A DNA stretch of 64,000 nt from Hofstenia miamia (lineage: Eukaryota; Xenacoelomorpha; Acoela), in assembly GCA_004352715.1 (NCBI GenBank), contig SCFE01000106.1:806384-870383 (forward strand), written 5' to 3'. Position numbers and translations under genes: made by a program. Position 1 is the first letter of the stretch; every line of letters begins with the position of its first letter. The notes under the pieces are model-generated. The model saw nothing but the letters and a program-made list of their open reading frames with translations, had not been told where the DNA came from and did no database searches. Below are positions 50,201 through 61,450 of the stretch, piece after piece.

Positions 50201-52902
50201 CGTTCATGAGAACGAAATCTTTCAAAGCTTTGATGTTTTTTTTTGAAAGAATGTAAACACTTGCAGCTTCCAAACTAATATAGATATTCACCACATTATA
50301 AATAGGTGTCTCCCCTTTCTTTGTAATTTTAAAATGTGCCCCATCCTGCCACATTGAGGCGTTCAGTGCGCAAAATCAGTGGTTGCTGCGTCCAGCAATG
50401 GATTTGCATGATTTGATTTGGTCAAAGGTTAGCTGTTGCTCTCATGGACTTGCAACCTCCTGATCATTTGAACATTAGATATGCAGAAAACACTAAACTT
50501 TTTTAAAAAAATTACAATTTCCAATAAAATTTTGAAACTTTTCAAGTACTTCACCCACAGCATTACAACTAAGTACACATTTTCAATATTATATCTCAAG
50601 ATTTTGAAATTTACATAATAAGCTTGAAGAAAACTACTTGAAAATGTGAAAAAAGTTAATCCTATATAAAGGACATAGGAAGTTTAAGGTTAGGCTGTCT
50701 GGAAAACTTTGGCCATAACTCATACACCTTCCCGCACTTACATAGACCTAATCTAAAAAATATTTTTGATGATTATAGAAATAAAAGGCCCCGTTGTATT
50801 ATCGAGAACTAATGGGATTAATTATTGTACAAAACACTGACATTAGTCATTTCTAGAATCCATTTGAAAATTTGAAAGAAGAGAAATGGTAGCGATAACC
50901 ATTGAACAGAAAAATTTATACGGTTGTAATCGTAAGAAGTTATCAAATTTCAGTGTCTTTTAAGTTACGGTTCATTAATTAGAGGAAATTATCTCTGGGA
51001 TGTGTGAATATTATTTCCTTAAATTCGGAATAATAAATGCCCAACTTCTCTGGAAAACTGCAAATAATCAATTAGCTTGTCAATACAGATCAAGTGTATA
51101 ACTGTTTTTGACAGCTTTATATCAAAATCTAAGATTGCAAGAAACGAAAATCACAACCAGGAAATTATTTAGATTTCCTTTCCAATTTGTGCCAGCATAT
51201 CAATGCAGATGTGATGCCCTTCCTCCAAATTTCGTAAATTTTAATTCAATTGAAAGGAAAAGACTAACAGAGTCGCGGCATTTCGAGATAAATTATAAAT
51301 AGCATTAAAGTTTCGAACAGGAAAATTTTTATAGTGACCTGCTATGTCTTGTCAATTTTTCTTACAAAAACGTCTTCAATTACTATATTTTATTTATGTA
51401 TATTACATTTGTCCAGATTAGCATATTTATGGATTTGCTCACCCATAAAATCCGGATGGCATTGCTTAGAAATCAATAGAAATGCTCGTAAAATGAAGCT
51501 TGGTAATGCATTCAATAGTAACTATACGCATAGATTAGCAATAAAGGTTGCTTCAAATTCTCAGTATTTGGATACTTGTTTCAAAACTCAATTTAATCTC
51601 AATTAATTAACTAAAACTATTGCATGGGTATTCTGTTTGATGATTAGAAAGAGTACGTAGAAATCCAATAATTGCCTGGAATAACAATAATTGTCTACAC
51701 ATTACAAATATCATTTATATTTGCTAATACATGGAAAATGCAATTTAAAAATAGAAACATATCTTGAATGAGCGAAAAAAAATATACGAGAGATTACTTC
51801 ATAAAAATAGAATATCCCTCCTTAGCATTGCCCATTTAAGAAATTGTTGCTTTCTTCTCACAAACAATTTCTGTATTTCTCCTGCATTCATTGGCCTTTT
51901 GATCTTACATGATATATCTTTTTACCTATATCCTACTCTGGTATGCTTTCTTTGCTCTCTCTCTACACAAATTTTTTCCAACTCCTCACTGATCTCTGGC
52001 AGTGATCCTCTAGGTTGATAATATACATACTTCTTCAATTCTAATGCCACTGCTTATAGGATTTCCTCAAATCCTTAGCAGTTCTTTACCGCCTTACTGG
52101 ATTGACATGCACAAGCTCCCAGGTGCTTACTGCCTTGATGCTGTTCAGCTCATTCAATGTTGACTTTCGGAATATCTTCCAAACACTCCCCTTGTAAATG
52201 CATTACTTCCTTTTTATTCATCTGATCTGTTTATTTTTATCACTCTTAGACCTCTTGCTTGAAATCCTCAATCTTGCCACACGTGATGATTCTTTAGTCT
52301 CCCTCTCTGTACACTTGCCATTAACCAGTATCACTGCTACACACTTGGATAATCCAAACTCCATCTCAGTTTCTTCATTGCTATTCAAACATCTTTCTTG
52401 AAGTGGCCTTTATTTTACTATTAGTATTAATATTATTTATTATCGGGATCAAAATCATTAGAATTAATAAAGTCAATTTTACAAAAACAATCACATTCCA
52501 TCAGAATGTCAATATGGATTTAGAGCACATTTCAGCAGGACAGACGCAATTTTGGTAATTATGGAAAACTAAATAGTTTTAGTCTGTTCAAATTCCAAAG
52601 AAATACAGGTTTTGAAATTTGACTAGTTTTTGAATAGAAAATACACTCAAATTAAATACAGATAATATGCAAAAATGGATTACGTGTGTTTCAAATAAAA
52701 CGTATTAAATTAAAGATTTATTAATTTATTTCGATATTAAGAAGCAAATATATATAAAAAAAATTTATATATACACACATATATATAAATATATATATAT
52801 ATATAATTATTATTATAAATATATATATATATATATATAATATTTATATATATATATATATATATATATAATTTCTCCAAAATATTTGGTCAACAAATCT
52901 TT

Positions 52903-52933
<31 letters not shown>

Positions 52934-53156
52934 GGATTTGCAATTTCATAAATTGCATTAAATTTTTCCGGAGACATAGAAAATCAAATATTATAATAGA
53001 CATCTAAAATTTATGTTAATTTAAAGATAGGAAATGTATCAATTAAATGACCAACAATAAATTATGTTAGGGATTTATCAATAAAAAAAGAGACATACCA
53101 AGAAGTGCCACTTTTTGGGTGCATGCGGTTTTACAATCACTGAATAACGATTCCAT
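35719..53156 (-). CDS. Degenerate small-GTPase-like protein, three exons
   Basis: Exons 53099-53156, 42742-42992 and 35719-36069 join in phase to a 219-residue protein. It starts MESLFSDCKTACTQKVALLG and continues MPDCGATQFRQAMYRLGYSS. The layout resembles a Ras-like fold: a beta strand (KVALLG), a loop where a P-loop would be, a strand pair ending VTIDLIEP where the G3 region would be, then AHTAIIFIDATAPKSS, a tryptophan-containing helix and LPPIILIYNC where G4 would be. The P-loop lysine-serine and the NKxD motif are absent, so nucleotide binding is doubtful. CENP-M, AAGAB/p34 and IFT22 are known examples of degenerate or divergent G folds, but I cannot match any of them. The introns are about 10.1 and 6.7 kb. 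The donor of exon 2 (GTTCGC) is weak; without it exon 2 would end at a stop at 42721. Confidence 0.65.
36312..36336. repeat. (AT)n microsatellite
   Basis: An AT dinucleotide run in the second intron of the GTPase-like gene. Confidence 0.88.
38036..38530. mobile_element. Inverted-repeat element with TTACTAGTAAC motifs, hosting a nested MITE
   Basis: Near-palindromic ACTAGTTACTAGTAAC lies at 38050-38065, TTACTAGTAAC followed by GTTACTAGTTAC at 38307-38329, and TACTAGTAAG at about 38511. The inner element 38347-38502 interrupts the right end. No open frame is present, and the boundaries are approximate. Confidence 0.4.
38347..38502. mobile_element. hAT-like MITE, 156 bases, nested
   Basis: The ends are CAGTGGCGCGTTTAAG and CTTAAACACGCCACTG, 16-base inverted repeats with one mismatch. 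The flanks AGCATAGT (38339-38346) and GGCATAGG (38503-38510) look like a decayed 8-base target duplication, the length typical of hAT elements. Confidence 0.7.
38670..39075 (+). pseudogene. CR1/L2-type non-LTR retrotransposon, 3' end of the reverse transcriptase ORF
   Basis: One frame reads ELVQNAVARFAFGSSRRSHI then PPILQQLHWFPVQQIKDYKN and TVWKALHWLASL, the well-known C-terminal signature of CR1/L2/Rex-like elements. After a stop, other frames carry SKRALAVVGPMQ and FSAIKRSLKTYM, which end the same domain. It is a plus-strand relic with stops and frameshifts; an A-rich AAAAAAATAAATAAA tail lies near 39168-39182. Confidence 0.85.
39318..39577. mobile_element. piggyBac-type MITE flanked by TTAA
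   Basis: The element begins CCCTAGAA and ends TTCTAGGG, with TTAA at 39314-39317 and again at 39578-39581. CCC...GGG ends with a TTAA target duplication are diagnostic of piggyBac elements. Subterminal GTGACAATTGTCAC (39338-39351) and GACAATTGTC (39522-39531) repeat each other. It is 260 bases with no coding capacity. Confidence 0.85.
42742..42992 (-). CDS. GTPase-like gene, second exon
   Basis: The acceptor is ATCATTTAG and the exon starts in phase 1, matching exon 1. It encodes KYDGLWQTSVVLKERNFVDL and EEYEWEGRKVTIDLIEPIDV. The donor after AAG at 42742 is GTTCGC; if unused, translation stops at 42721. Confidence 0.7.
43072..43116. repeat. (AT)n followed by (TTTA)n microsatellite
   Basis: An AT dinucleotide run passes directly into about five TTTA units, a compound microsatellite. 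Confidence 0.88.
46140..46173. repeat. (AT)n microsatellite
   Basis: A run of about 17 AT units. The short open frame through it is a repeat artefact. Confidence 0.9.
46979..47281. repeat. AT microsatellite with a duplicated 88-base unit around an N gap
   Basis: An AT run is followed by an 88-base unit (47003-47090) that starts ATAGTAATAATAATAAAC and ends ATACATGA. An N run occupies 47102-47165, and the same 88 bases follow at 47166-47253, then another AT run. The copies look identical, so this is either a very recent tandem duplication or a gap-edge assembly artefact. Confidence 0.88.
47102..47165. other. Assembly gap (64 N)
   Basis: Unresolved bases inside an AT-repeat region; the true length is unknown. 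Confidence 0.99.
51840..52400 (-). pseudogene. Non-LTR retrotransposon relic (reverse transcriptase region)
   Basis: On the minus strand, 52250-52400 reads RCLNSNEETEMEFGLSKCVA then VILVNGKCTERETKESS, matching the MEFGLDKC-x-RGK phrase that follows the YADD core in many non-LTR elements. Lower coordinates hold further coding-like pieces (ELNSIKAVSTWELVHVNPVR; NLEDHCQRSVRSW) interrupted by stops. The composition differs visibly from the AT-rich surroundings. The clade cannot be fixed. Confidence 0.7.
52745..52925. repeat. AT-rich low-complexity block
   Basis: Several (AT)n runs are separated by short TTTATA, TATTATTATA and similar spacers. It is likely to form hairpins and to be length-variable. 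Confidence 0.85.
53099..53156 (-). CDS. GTPase-like gene, first coding exon
   Basis: It encodes MESLFSDCKTACTQKVALL plus one base and ends at a strong donor, GTATGT. The same frame is open upstream for 22 codons to a TGA but has no other ATG. The surrounding 250 bases are richer in GC than the neighbourhood, as expected of a promoter and 5' UTR. Confidence 0.65.
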
Positions 53157-53225
53157 TACTTCACGAAGCCAGCCTCCAGCTGAAAGTGACTTCTCAGTTC
53201 TTAACCTAAACGCCTTCTCCAGTCA

Positions 53226-53238
53226 GTTGCTATACAAC
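53226..53238. promoter_or_regulatory. X-box-like motif upstream of the GTPase-like gene
   Basis: GTTGCTATACAAC is an imperfect palindrome lying 70 bases upstream of the start codon at 53156. It resembles the RFX-factor X-box (GTTGCCATGGCAAC type) but deviates from the consensus by at least one position. X-boxes at this distance are typical of ciliary genes. The call rests on one motif. Confidence 0.25.
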
Positions 53239-54256
53239 CGGGAATTAATTATCGGGTTACTGGGAGGTAGCTACCACTTCTAGAATGGAAATCACCATAC
53301 TGTTCAATTTAACATCTTTCTTTAACAGTGGATTCGCTATACACCGTTGCACCTGGCGGGACGCTTTATTTCGCGCAGACAAAGACTGATCTGTCAAATT
53401 ATAGAATACCGCGCTAGTAAAAATATGCGAGGTTTAAACAAAGAATTACAAACAAAATTATGTAGGAATAGTCGTCATTCGGCTTAAGTTGGGGTCAAAG
53501 CGAATCGATTTACAATATAAACCGTCGAAATGCGTATAATTGGTCATTTGTCAATTCAATGCGCTAGAAATGGTAAATATTACGACATCCTGTTTTATGA
53601 AATTACTTAATTTGCAATATTTATTTAAATGTTTGGATTTACCAATTCATTAATAGCAATAATTGCTTATCCGATCGACGAAAACAGAATAGATTATATT
53701 TCCAGCAATTGGTTAAACAAAATTTATAATTTATAAATGATTTTCTATAAAAAAACTGTTAATTTCCTAAAAATCATTTTAACTTTGATGCACGGTGCAC
53801 ACGCCACAAAATTACTGCGAATCAATATTGTCGAAATTGACAGCATGGTGACATATTTTTATTGATCGCTAATTTTTATATTCTCTTATAACCACAGAAT
53901 GTGCATTTGTTTTATTTAATTATAATTTCATACCTAAACTTGCAGCAGTTGGTTTTTACACTTTTTTATGCGCTTAGCCAATATTTCAAAGAAATTTGAG
54001 TGAATTTGTGTATTTCAGTGAAATATGCGCGTATGAATCTATGCATTGTACATGCGAATTGTTATTTTTGCCAATCTTTAAGCAAATTTTAACGCATATC
54101 TTGACGATTTTTCATGCATATATTGTGATACCGGAATTCAAAAATTGGACTATCCGAATTGATGAGCTCATCATTTATTGGCAAAAACAATGCTCATTCT
54201 GATTTGCAATGTTCAAAATATGTTAAAATGATGTCCTATATATCTCTAACCACAGT

Positions 54257-55077
54257 CATAACCCAAGTAAAAAATTTGTGATGATAACGCTTATTTTTCG
54301 GATAATTTTGAGCATAAGCGGTTATAGTTAATAAAAAACCGTTTATTTTTTGTCATTTTATAACAAAAATGGTTTTGGTTAATTTTTGGGTATTTAATGA
54401 CGAAAACGATTTTGGTTTTTAAATGGCTATTTTTCGGTTATTCAACATTAGAGTCAAATTAATTTATTCATAGATTGATTCTATAAAAATAATAATCGTT
54501 GAGTTAATCAAACCTTTAGAAAATATTATTCAATAGAAATGTGTGAAGCAGATTTACTCCATCTTCTACAAGTTTAATAAATATTGTGTCAATATTATAA
54601 ACTTAGAATAATCATATATAGTAGAAAATCTATGATGATTATACATGAATTGGAAAAGGGATGCAGTAACGTGTTGGCATTAAGAATGATAAATATACTT
54701 GTATAAATGAAAAGTTAATTCTTGAACATGCCAAATTGCTGTCAGCAGTAATGCACATTGAATGGTTGATTTCAATGACTCATTGACTGCAACTGTGTAG
54801 GGTACTGAAAAGTATGTCTAAAAGTAATGCCTTAAGTGCAAAATTAATCTTGTTTTCGCGTACATATTATGCAAATTGGAAAGATTAATTTGTAGTAAAT
54901 ATAGTAAAATTTGGTTTAATTTTGGTTTCAGGAAACCGTTTTTATTGGTTAAAAACCGGTTTTTGACGGGATATTTAACCAAAAATTGATGTTAAAAAAC
55001 GTTCTTATAACAATTTTGGTTATAAAATAACGGTTTATTGTTGGTTAAAATTTTGTCATTTTTTTGCATGGGTAATG
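54257..55077. mobile_element. Inverted-repeat element, GGTT/AACC-rich
   Basis: The left end begins CATAACCCAAGTAAAAAA; the right end reverse-complemented begins CATTACCCATGCAAAAAA. Both subterminal regions are packed with AACCGTTT, GGTTTTGGTT and related phrases (54290-54440 and 54920-55060), while the middle is ordinary AT-rich DNA. It is 821 bases with no open frame. The superfamily is unknown. Confidence 0.55.
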
Positions 55078-56084
55078 AACAAATATTTTCAGATTTTGGC
55101 AGTTTGGGTTAGGTTATACAAGCCATATTCCCATTTGAAATATCATAAGAAAATGTATGACATCAGCTTAAATTTAAGAAGTTATTAAATTGAATGAATA
55201 CTAAAACACATATAATAATTTTAATAAGAATTCGATTTAGCAAAATGCAAACATTAAATCTGGTATCGTAAAGTAGTCTACGTAACATATTTTGTTATAA
55301 ATCATTGCTTAGAGCTACCATTCAATTCCACCGTATATGCAAATCCCACGCCGCTCACCCATGTAGTTCTTAAAATTTTATTGAAGGCAAATATTTCAAC
55401 TAATTCCATTCATACAAAAAGTAATTAAAAACCTTGGCATTTGTATTCAAGTGAAAAAGTTAATTGAATAATATTATATCTAAGGCAACGCAGTTGTTGA
55501 AATTCAAGACAAACCTGTTATATTCAGTCTTATCCAGTTGCGAACACCAACTTATTTAATATTTATATATCTTAAATTATTTACCTATAATAAAAGATTT
55601 TGAACGAAAATAGTTAAATAAAAACTGCAGTTATTTGAATACAAATTATTATTTACAATTTTTTTTAATAGTTTAACATTAACTTATTTTAATATTGATC
55701 GATACGCAAATACTTGCAATTTTGCTTAAAAACATATTGAAGATATATGAAATTTTTAAAGAATTTTTTCAAGGCAATCGAATAATAATAATGAATTTCA
55801 TTCAATTTTAATCAATATAAAACAACATTGAGATGAGTGACTAAAGAAAGTAATTTTTTAAGCTTAAATATAGCTGAAAACAAGTAAAGTTAAATGCGTT
55901 GCTGAATTAGTACAAATAAACAAAACGATATACAGAGCAACAGAACAGTTCATGCTAAAATTAAAGTTTAGTCCAGAAATGGAATCGGGTCAGATTTGAC
56001 CGGTTTGGATTGAATTCGAGTCGGATGGCGTTGATTTCTATGCCAATTTTCCGATTCAAAGCGAATTTAGATTGCTATAAATGG

Positions 56085-56634
56085 CAGTGGCGTACGCCAA
56101 GGGGCATGGTCGAATGTACCCAGTCAAGATGTCAAAATTGACTTTGATTAACAAATCAAAAATTTTTGGTAAAAATTAAAAACTTTTAAAAGTAATGTGG
56201 TGAAATGCATTTTCTAAAGTAAATTCTTTCAATATTTTCAAAAATTTGGTCTGTCAATTGAACACGACTGAGTGACTCCTTCATCAGAAATTTCTGTGTG
56301 GTGACACAACTAAAAGTCATAGCTATCCGTACAAATCCTAGATAACACATTGAAAATATTGTTTTTAAATAGTTTTGATTTACATTAAAACTTGGAAACC
56401 AAAAATATCAAATATATCTAATACGTTCCTATCAGGGAAGTACACAGGATTTTCTGACGGAAATATCTCAGTCATGACCAAGGTTGTGACCAATTTCGAA
56501 ATTATTAAAAAACTAGAACACCTTAGTTTTAGATTTCTATAATTTTCTACCAAAATTTTTTGGCTTAACCAATAAAATTTAATATTGGAAACCTGACCGG
56601 GGTATTCCACCATGCTCCCTTGAATATGTCACTG
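56085..56634. mobile_element. hAT-like MITE with about 29-base imperfect inverted repeats
   Basis: The left end reads CAGTGGCGTACGCC then AAGGGGCATGGTCGA. The right end, reverse-complemented, reads CAGTGACATATTC then AAGGGAGCATGGTGGA. The CAGTG termini recall the element at 38347. It is 550 bases with no coding capacity; no clean target duplication was found. Confidence 0.6.
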
Positions 56635-57713
56635 GTTGTTACATGCATCTAAGTGCGTAAATCGAAAGGGTTCGCTTACGCATGCTTATTGAATGGTTTC
56701 CCATAACATATCTAGTTTTTCGATGAAAAAGGTAACCAATATTTTATTGAAATATCATAAGGGTTGGCATACAGTGTTAACTCAATTTTAGACTCGTGGT
56801 CAATGTTTACTAATATCGACGAAAATGATTACAATGTTCGCAACTTCATTATTTGTTGAAACTGCTAATAATTCTTTTCGAATTTTCAAATATTTCGAAA
56901 GTTTCAAAGTCTATTCATTTTTACATTAATTTCTGGAAAATACAATTGAGGTTTTATTATGTGCTATTATTTTATTTAGTTGACAACATTTGTTTCAACA
57001 ATTTTTGGGTGCCTACATTGTATGCTTAGCATGAAACTTTGTTCATCTGACGAGTTGGCAAGCAACAGCGGGTTGGATGTTAATTCTTATCCCGATTCCA
57101 CCTCTGGTTTATTCAAACAAGCATAATTTAAGTTAGGCCATTATTAAATATAGAAAGCCAAATGACCATGTAAAAATCGCAATACCTTTGGTTTAAAGAA
57201 TTTGAGGGCATGAATTGCCTAAATTTATAAGTCATTGAATAATTATAGAAGCTTAAAAATATATGTGTTATGTGTTGAACTTGTATTCAAAGAACATACC
57301 TGATTATAAAGGAAAACTAAACATAAACTCTATTCAGAATTGGGAAACAAAATACGCTGATTGCAAGTTGTCTGTTTTAGTTCTGCACGCTTGTTGGAAG
57401 ATAGTGGTGTCAGGTCAGTCGAAGTACACATTTAATACAAATTGACTTCTGACGGGACAGCGTAAATACAAATTTAACATTAAGTCAAAGCTAAAACACA
57501 GATAGCATCTCATCGCTTATAACTTAATTTCAACATTGAATTAGAATTTTTAATCTAATAGCACCCCTGGCCCGAGATATATTTATGTATTTACAAACAA
57601 ATTAAAAGGGTAATAGCACGAAAATCCCTTAGCAATTTTTCAAAACAACTAAAAAATATTATTCTTTATAAGAATATTCGATGTAAATTTATCAGAAATA
57701 AGATATATTTACT

Positions 57714-58387
57714 AAGGTGGTGTGACCCCTTGAAAATGAATACAAAATCAAATTTTGGTTGTTTGCTGCTTTGGGTACTTTAAAGTGTTATTTTTCAATA
57801 TCTATCAAAATAAATTGTGTTTCTTCTTCAGATATCCATAAAGTAATCAATTAAAATTATAGTTTTTTTGTCGAAATGCATGATGCTAATTTAAAACACA
57901 TTTTTCTCAAAATCTTCAAATTCGCTAATTTTGGGAACCATTTTCATGATATCTTAAAAACTAAACTTACAGAATATGCATAGAATAATAGTATGGATAC
58001 TTTTTATTAATTATTAATCCTAACGGATTTATTGATTGTTGCGTATAATCATTATGATAATTAATGATTAATAATTCATAAAGTAAACACCCAATACACA
58101 TGATTGTGCTGCTTACACTCCTTGCAATGTGTACCAAGTTTGAATAAGTTTTGTTGGGCCTATCAAAAGATATCTTGAAAATGCTGAATTTTTAATGTAT
58201 TTCTTTGTTTTTTATCAAATCACGTGATATGCAAATTAGGCGAGACCCATATTCATTTTTTTCCTCGGTCTTGTGGTTTTCAACTCTCAACTTACAGAAA
58301 AATGTAAAATTCAAAACACAAATAGAAATAATGGATTTTAACTCAAGATTATTATTACACCACCAATTCTAGGGAGTACACCACCTT
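57714..58387. mobile_element. Inverted-repeat element with AAGGTGGTGT ends
   Basis: The left end is AAGGTGGTGTGACCCCTTG; the right end reverse-complemented is AAGGTGGTGTACTCCCTAG. The terminal repeats extend about 25 bases with mismatches. It is 674 bases, AT-rich, with no transposase. A TA dinucleotide lies at or near each edge. Confidence 0.6.
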
Positions 58388-59013
58388 AATAGGTTTTTCT
58401 TAATTCCATATAATGATAGACTTGACGACCTTGTTATTTAAGGTATCCCTGTGTGGATAAATCGTACTATTCTATAAAAATATGTTTAGGTTATGAATGT
58501 TAACTGTTTGATATTAAATGAACATAAGTGTACAAATTCAGTAAATTGGTAGCTGTTAATTACCATCTTGATTATTTATATAGAACTTTCTCTTGACAAA
58601 CAGAAATAGATTTTCACAGTAATGCAAGAACAGCAGTTACAGCACTATTGATACTAGCTATTAGTCAGGTAGTGTAAAATAACATATAAATAGTAGATAT
58701 AATTAGTGGCATTAGAATGAAAACAAGTTGTCTGGATTCCCACTAAATTTTGAGAGTAACATTAATTTTGGAATCTACATGTAATCAAAAATGCACTTAT
58801 TGAAAAAATATTTATTCTTAGTAGTTGAAAGGCAATAATATAGCAAAAATTTTTTTGTTCAGTAAATGCATATCCTGATTAATGTTTAAATTCCAAAAGA
58901 AATATTGCATCCCAAAATTCACAATAAGTCAAATAACTTGTTTCCATTCTACCGCCCCGAATTTACACTAAAAATCAATTGTGTTGTCATAAAAATCATT
59001 CCTTAGTATCAAA

Positions 59014-59203
59014 ATACTTCTTTAAATATTAGTTAGAAATAGTTTTTTGGTTTTTTTATAACTTAGTACCATTCTAACTGATTTATCACTTTTTGGATTC
59101 CATGTGACAATAGAAATGTTCAATGATGACTGATATACCTCACCCTGCCTTCACTTTCGATCCATGAAAAAAGTCTTTAACGCTGGTTTGATTTTTTCTG
59201 TTA
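59014..59203. repeat. Dispersed repeat, copy 1
   Basis: About 190 bases share well over 90% of positions with 61451-61654 in the same orientation. The shared text runs from TTTAAATATTAGTTAGAAAT to GCTGGTTTGATTTTTTCT. This copy lacks about 18 bases present after GATGACTGAT in copy 2. Confidence 0.85.
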
Positions 59204-59637
59204 GAACAATACTTGTAGTTTTTTTTGACTTACTTATTAATTATCCAAGAATAAAAAAATGATAATATTCAAAATCAACTCTAAAATTACAAAATATATC
59301 ATGACTACCACAAAGAAGTTTGTTACAGCTATCACAAAGATAACTTAAAATATTGGTAAAAATTTTTTCATTTCGGCTCCTATAGTTCTTGTGTGAAAAC
59401 CTTAAGATTTAATGATTATAATCTCTTGTTGACAACTTTTTTTTTGCACATTTAAAATTTTTTTCTCATGCAGAAAATTTAATATTATTTGGTCTTTTTG
59501 TCAATTAGCCTCCTTATGCATGACCAAATCGCAAATAGAAATAGAAGTTATTTTTCTCAAACAGTTCTAAGGAACTTATAAATATATTTATGAGATTTGT
59601 AAAAATTTATATGGCAAGCGTTTTCTGCTATGTTATC

Positions 59638-59714
59638 ATGTGGCAACGTTATGCAAAAAGTGAAAATATCATCGCAATTCTTTGTTAACATGTGGCAACG
59701 TTATGCAAAAAAGG
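59638..59714. repeat. Short direct repeat
   Basis: ATGTGGCAACGTTATGCAAA occurs at 59638 and again at 59690, both followed by further A residues, 52 bases apart. Confidence 0.8.
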
Positions 59715-61319
59715 ACTAAATAAAAAAAAATTTATGCATAATGAGAATATCATTACATAAAATCATTTGGATAGTGATTAACTCTAAGATATTATAATTT
59801 TCATAATTACAATAAGTCAAATATATGGTCCGACTTGGGCATATAGAGCGTGCGGATACTTGAAATAATTTTCCATTTAACAAATCGGACACCCCTCTTT
59901 CTTTGTGAATATTTAAAAGAGGAGACCGAAACTCAAGCAAGTTAATGTGTGACTACCGAATTTTTTGCAAGATTTATGATGAAATTAAATTTCACCCAAA
60001 TTTTATTATGGGATTTGTATAGTTCGACCGTGCAGCGGGAACGGAATAATTACAAACCCGTTCAATAATTTTTTATTAACGACTTAAGATTCTAAGAATT
60101 TTGAATAAAAGTAGTAATACATGGGAAATTGCAATAAGTTTTTAGTTTTCGAAAATATCAACATAGTTTAAGGTGATAAATGATAAATACTGTCTATGTA
60201 GTGAATATTTCTTACTTTCTGTATATAGTTAATTCAAATGCTTTATATAAATATTTACAAGATAACACCACTACGATTTATGTTCAATAGCTGTAGTCAT
60301 TTGCTGCTTTTGAACAATAGTATATATGTACGAATGTACGTATTTGCATAATAGCTGACTATAAACCATATATACAAGCAGTCAAAAAACTAGTCTATCG
60401 TATGCTAATTTTGTTTGCTAGATAATCTTCAAATTTCAAAAGAGTGACTTGTGAATGTGTAATCCCTATTTAGACAATCCTATCATAAATTGATGTACAA
60501 AGAGACAAACACAAACATTCAATAGTGGTCTTTTCCAAATGTCAAGGTAATCACTGATTAAGCCTCCAACTGCATAAACTAAAGCTTTCTGTCAAATTGC
60601 TGTCACAGTCTGAGAAAGCACTTTTTGTTAATTCAAGCAAATGGATTTTGATAATAAGCTAACTTTAGCAGTACACAAAGAACTATAATAGCGAGTGCAT
60701 TAAATTCAAATTCAACTTTGTATTTGGGTTTTCTTGGTGTGATTAACTTTAACTTACATGCTTTTTCTTTTTGTGTGGTCATTATTTGTTTTAGAGGAAA
60801 ATGGATTCTGTTATGTTGTACTAGTCAGATTATTTATTGATGTCAAGGTGATAGTAGTTAGTAGTATCAACTTGTTTGAAGCAGATCTAAGGTCAACTAA
60901 TCTGAACCAGCTGTGACAATTTCTGGTTATTTGTTGGGATATAATTGGAATTTACACCTTAATGAATTTCGTTGATAGATATCTGTAAAATTCGTGGTTA
61001 TGCCATCTAGCGAGAATTGTTACATACTACAATTGCAGCAGCAACTTGAATAACTATACACAAGATTAACGTTAATGTGGCAACAAACATAATTGCTATA
61101 TGAGATTGACTAAAACAAATATTCATGCGTTGATATTTACTTTTTTATTTTCAAAAAATACAATACTTCATTTATCAAAATCCAATAAACAAACTTAACA
61201 TAAAATTCATAACGAAAAAGTAGAACGCGATTAATTAGTGCAGCTTAAATCTCTTATTACATAGCTAGAAAAGAGATGGGTTTCCACAATTATCTTGTTA
61301 ATGAAATAGTGCTGTAAAT

Positions 61320-61322
<3 letters not shown>

Positions 61323-61367
<45 letters not shown>
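61323..61367. repeat. (AT)n microsatellite
   Basis: A long AT run of about 22 units that ends at ACAGGGTGTTTCG. Confidence 0.9.
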
Positions 61368-61370
<3 letters not shown>

Positions 61371-61450
61371 GGTGTTTCGATTTTATACAGATAAAAAGTC
61401 AATGGATAATTTTCTATGATATATTCTGTATCTATGCTTTTATATATAAT

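Larger units (their letters stand above)
42993..53098. other. First intron of the GTPase-like gene
   Basis: This roughly 10 kb intron contains the (AT)n/(ATTT)n block at 43072, AT runs at 46140 and 46979, the N gap with a duplicated unit, a GCGCAAA repeat copy at 50366, a retrotransposon relic at 51840-52400 and an AT-rich low-complexity block at 52745-52925. No exon was recognised. Confidence 0.5.

Noticed and set aside
51764-52401. Plus-strand open frames with many leucines
   Set aside because: They are antisense shadows of the minus-strand retrotransposon relic.
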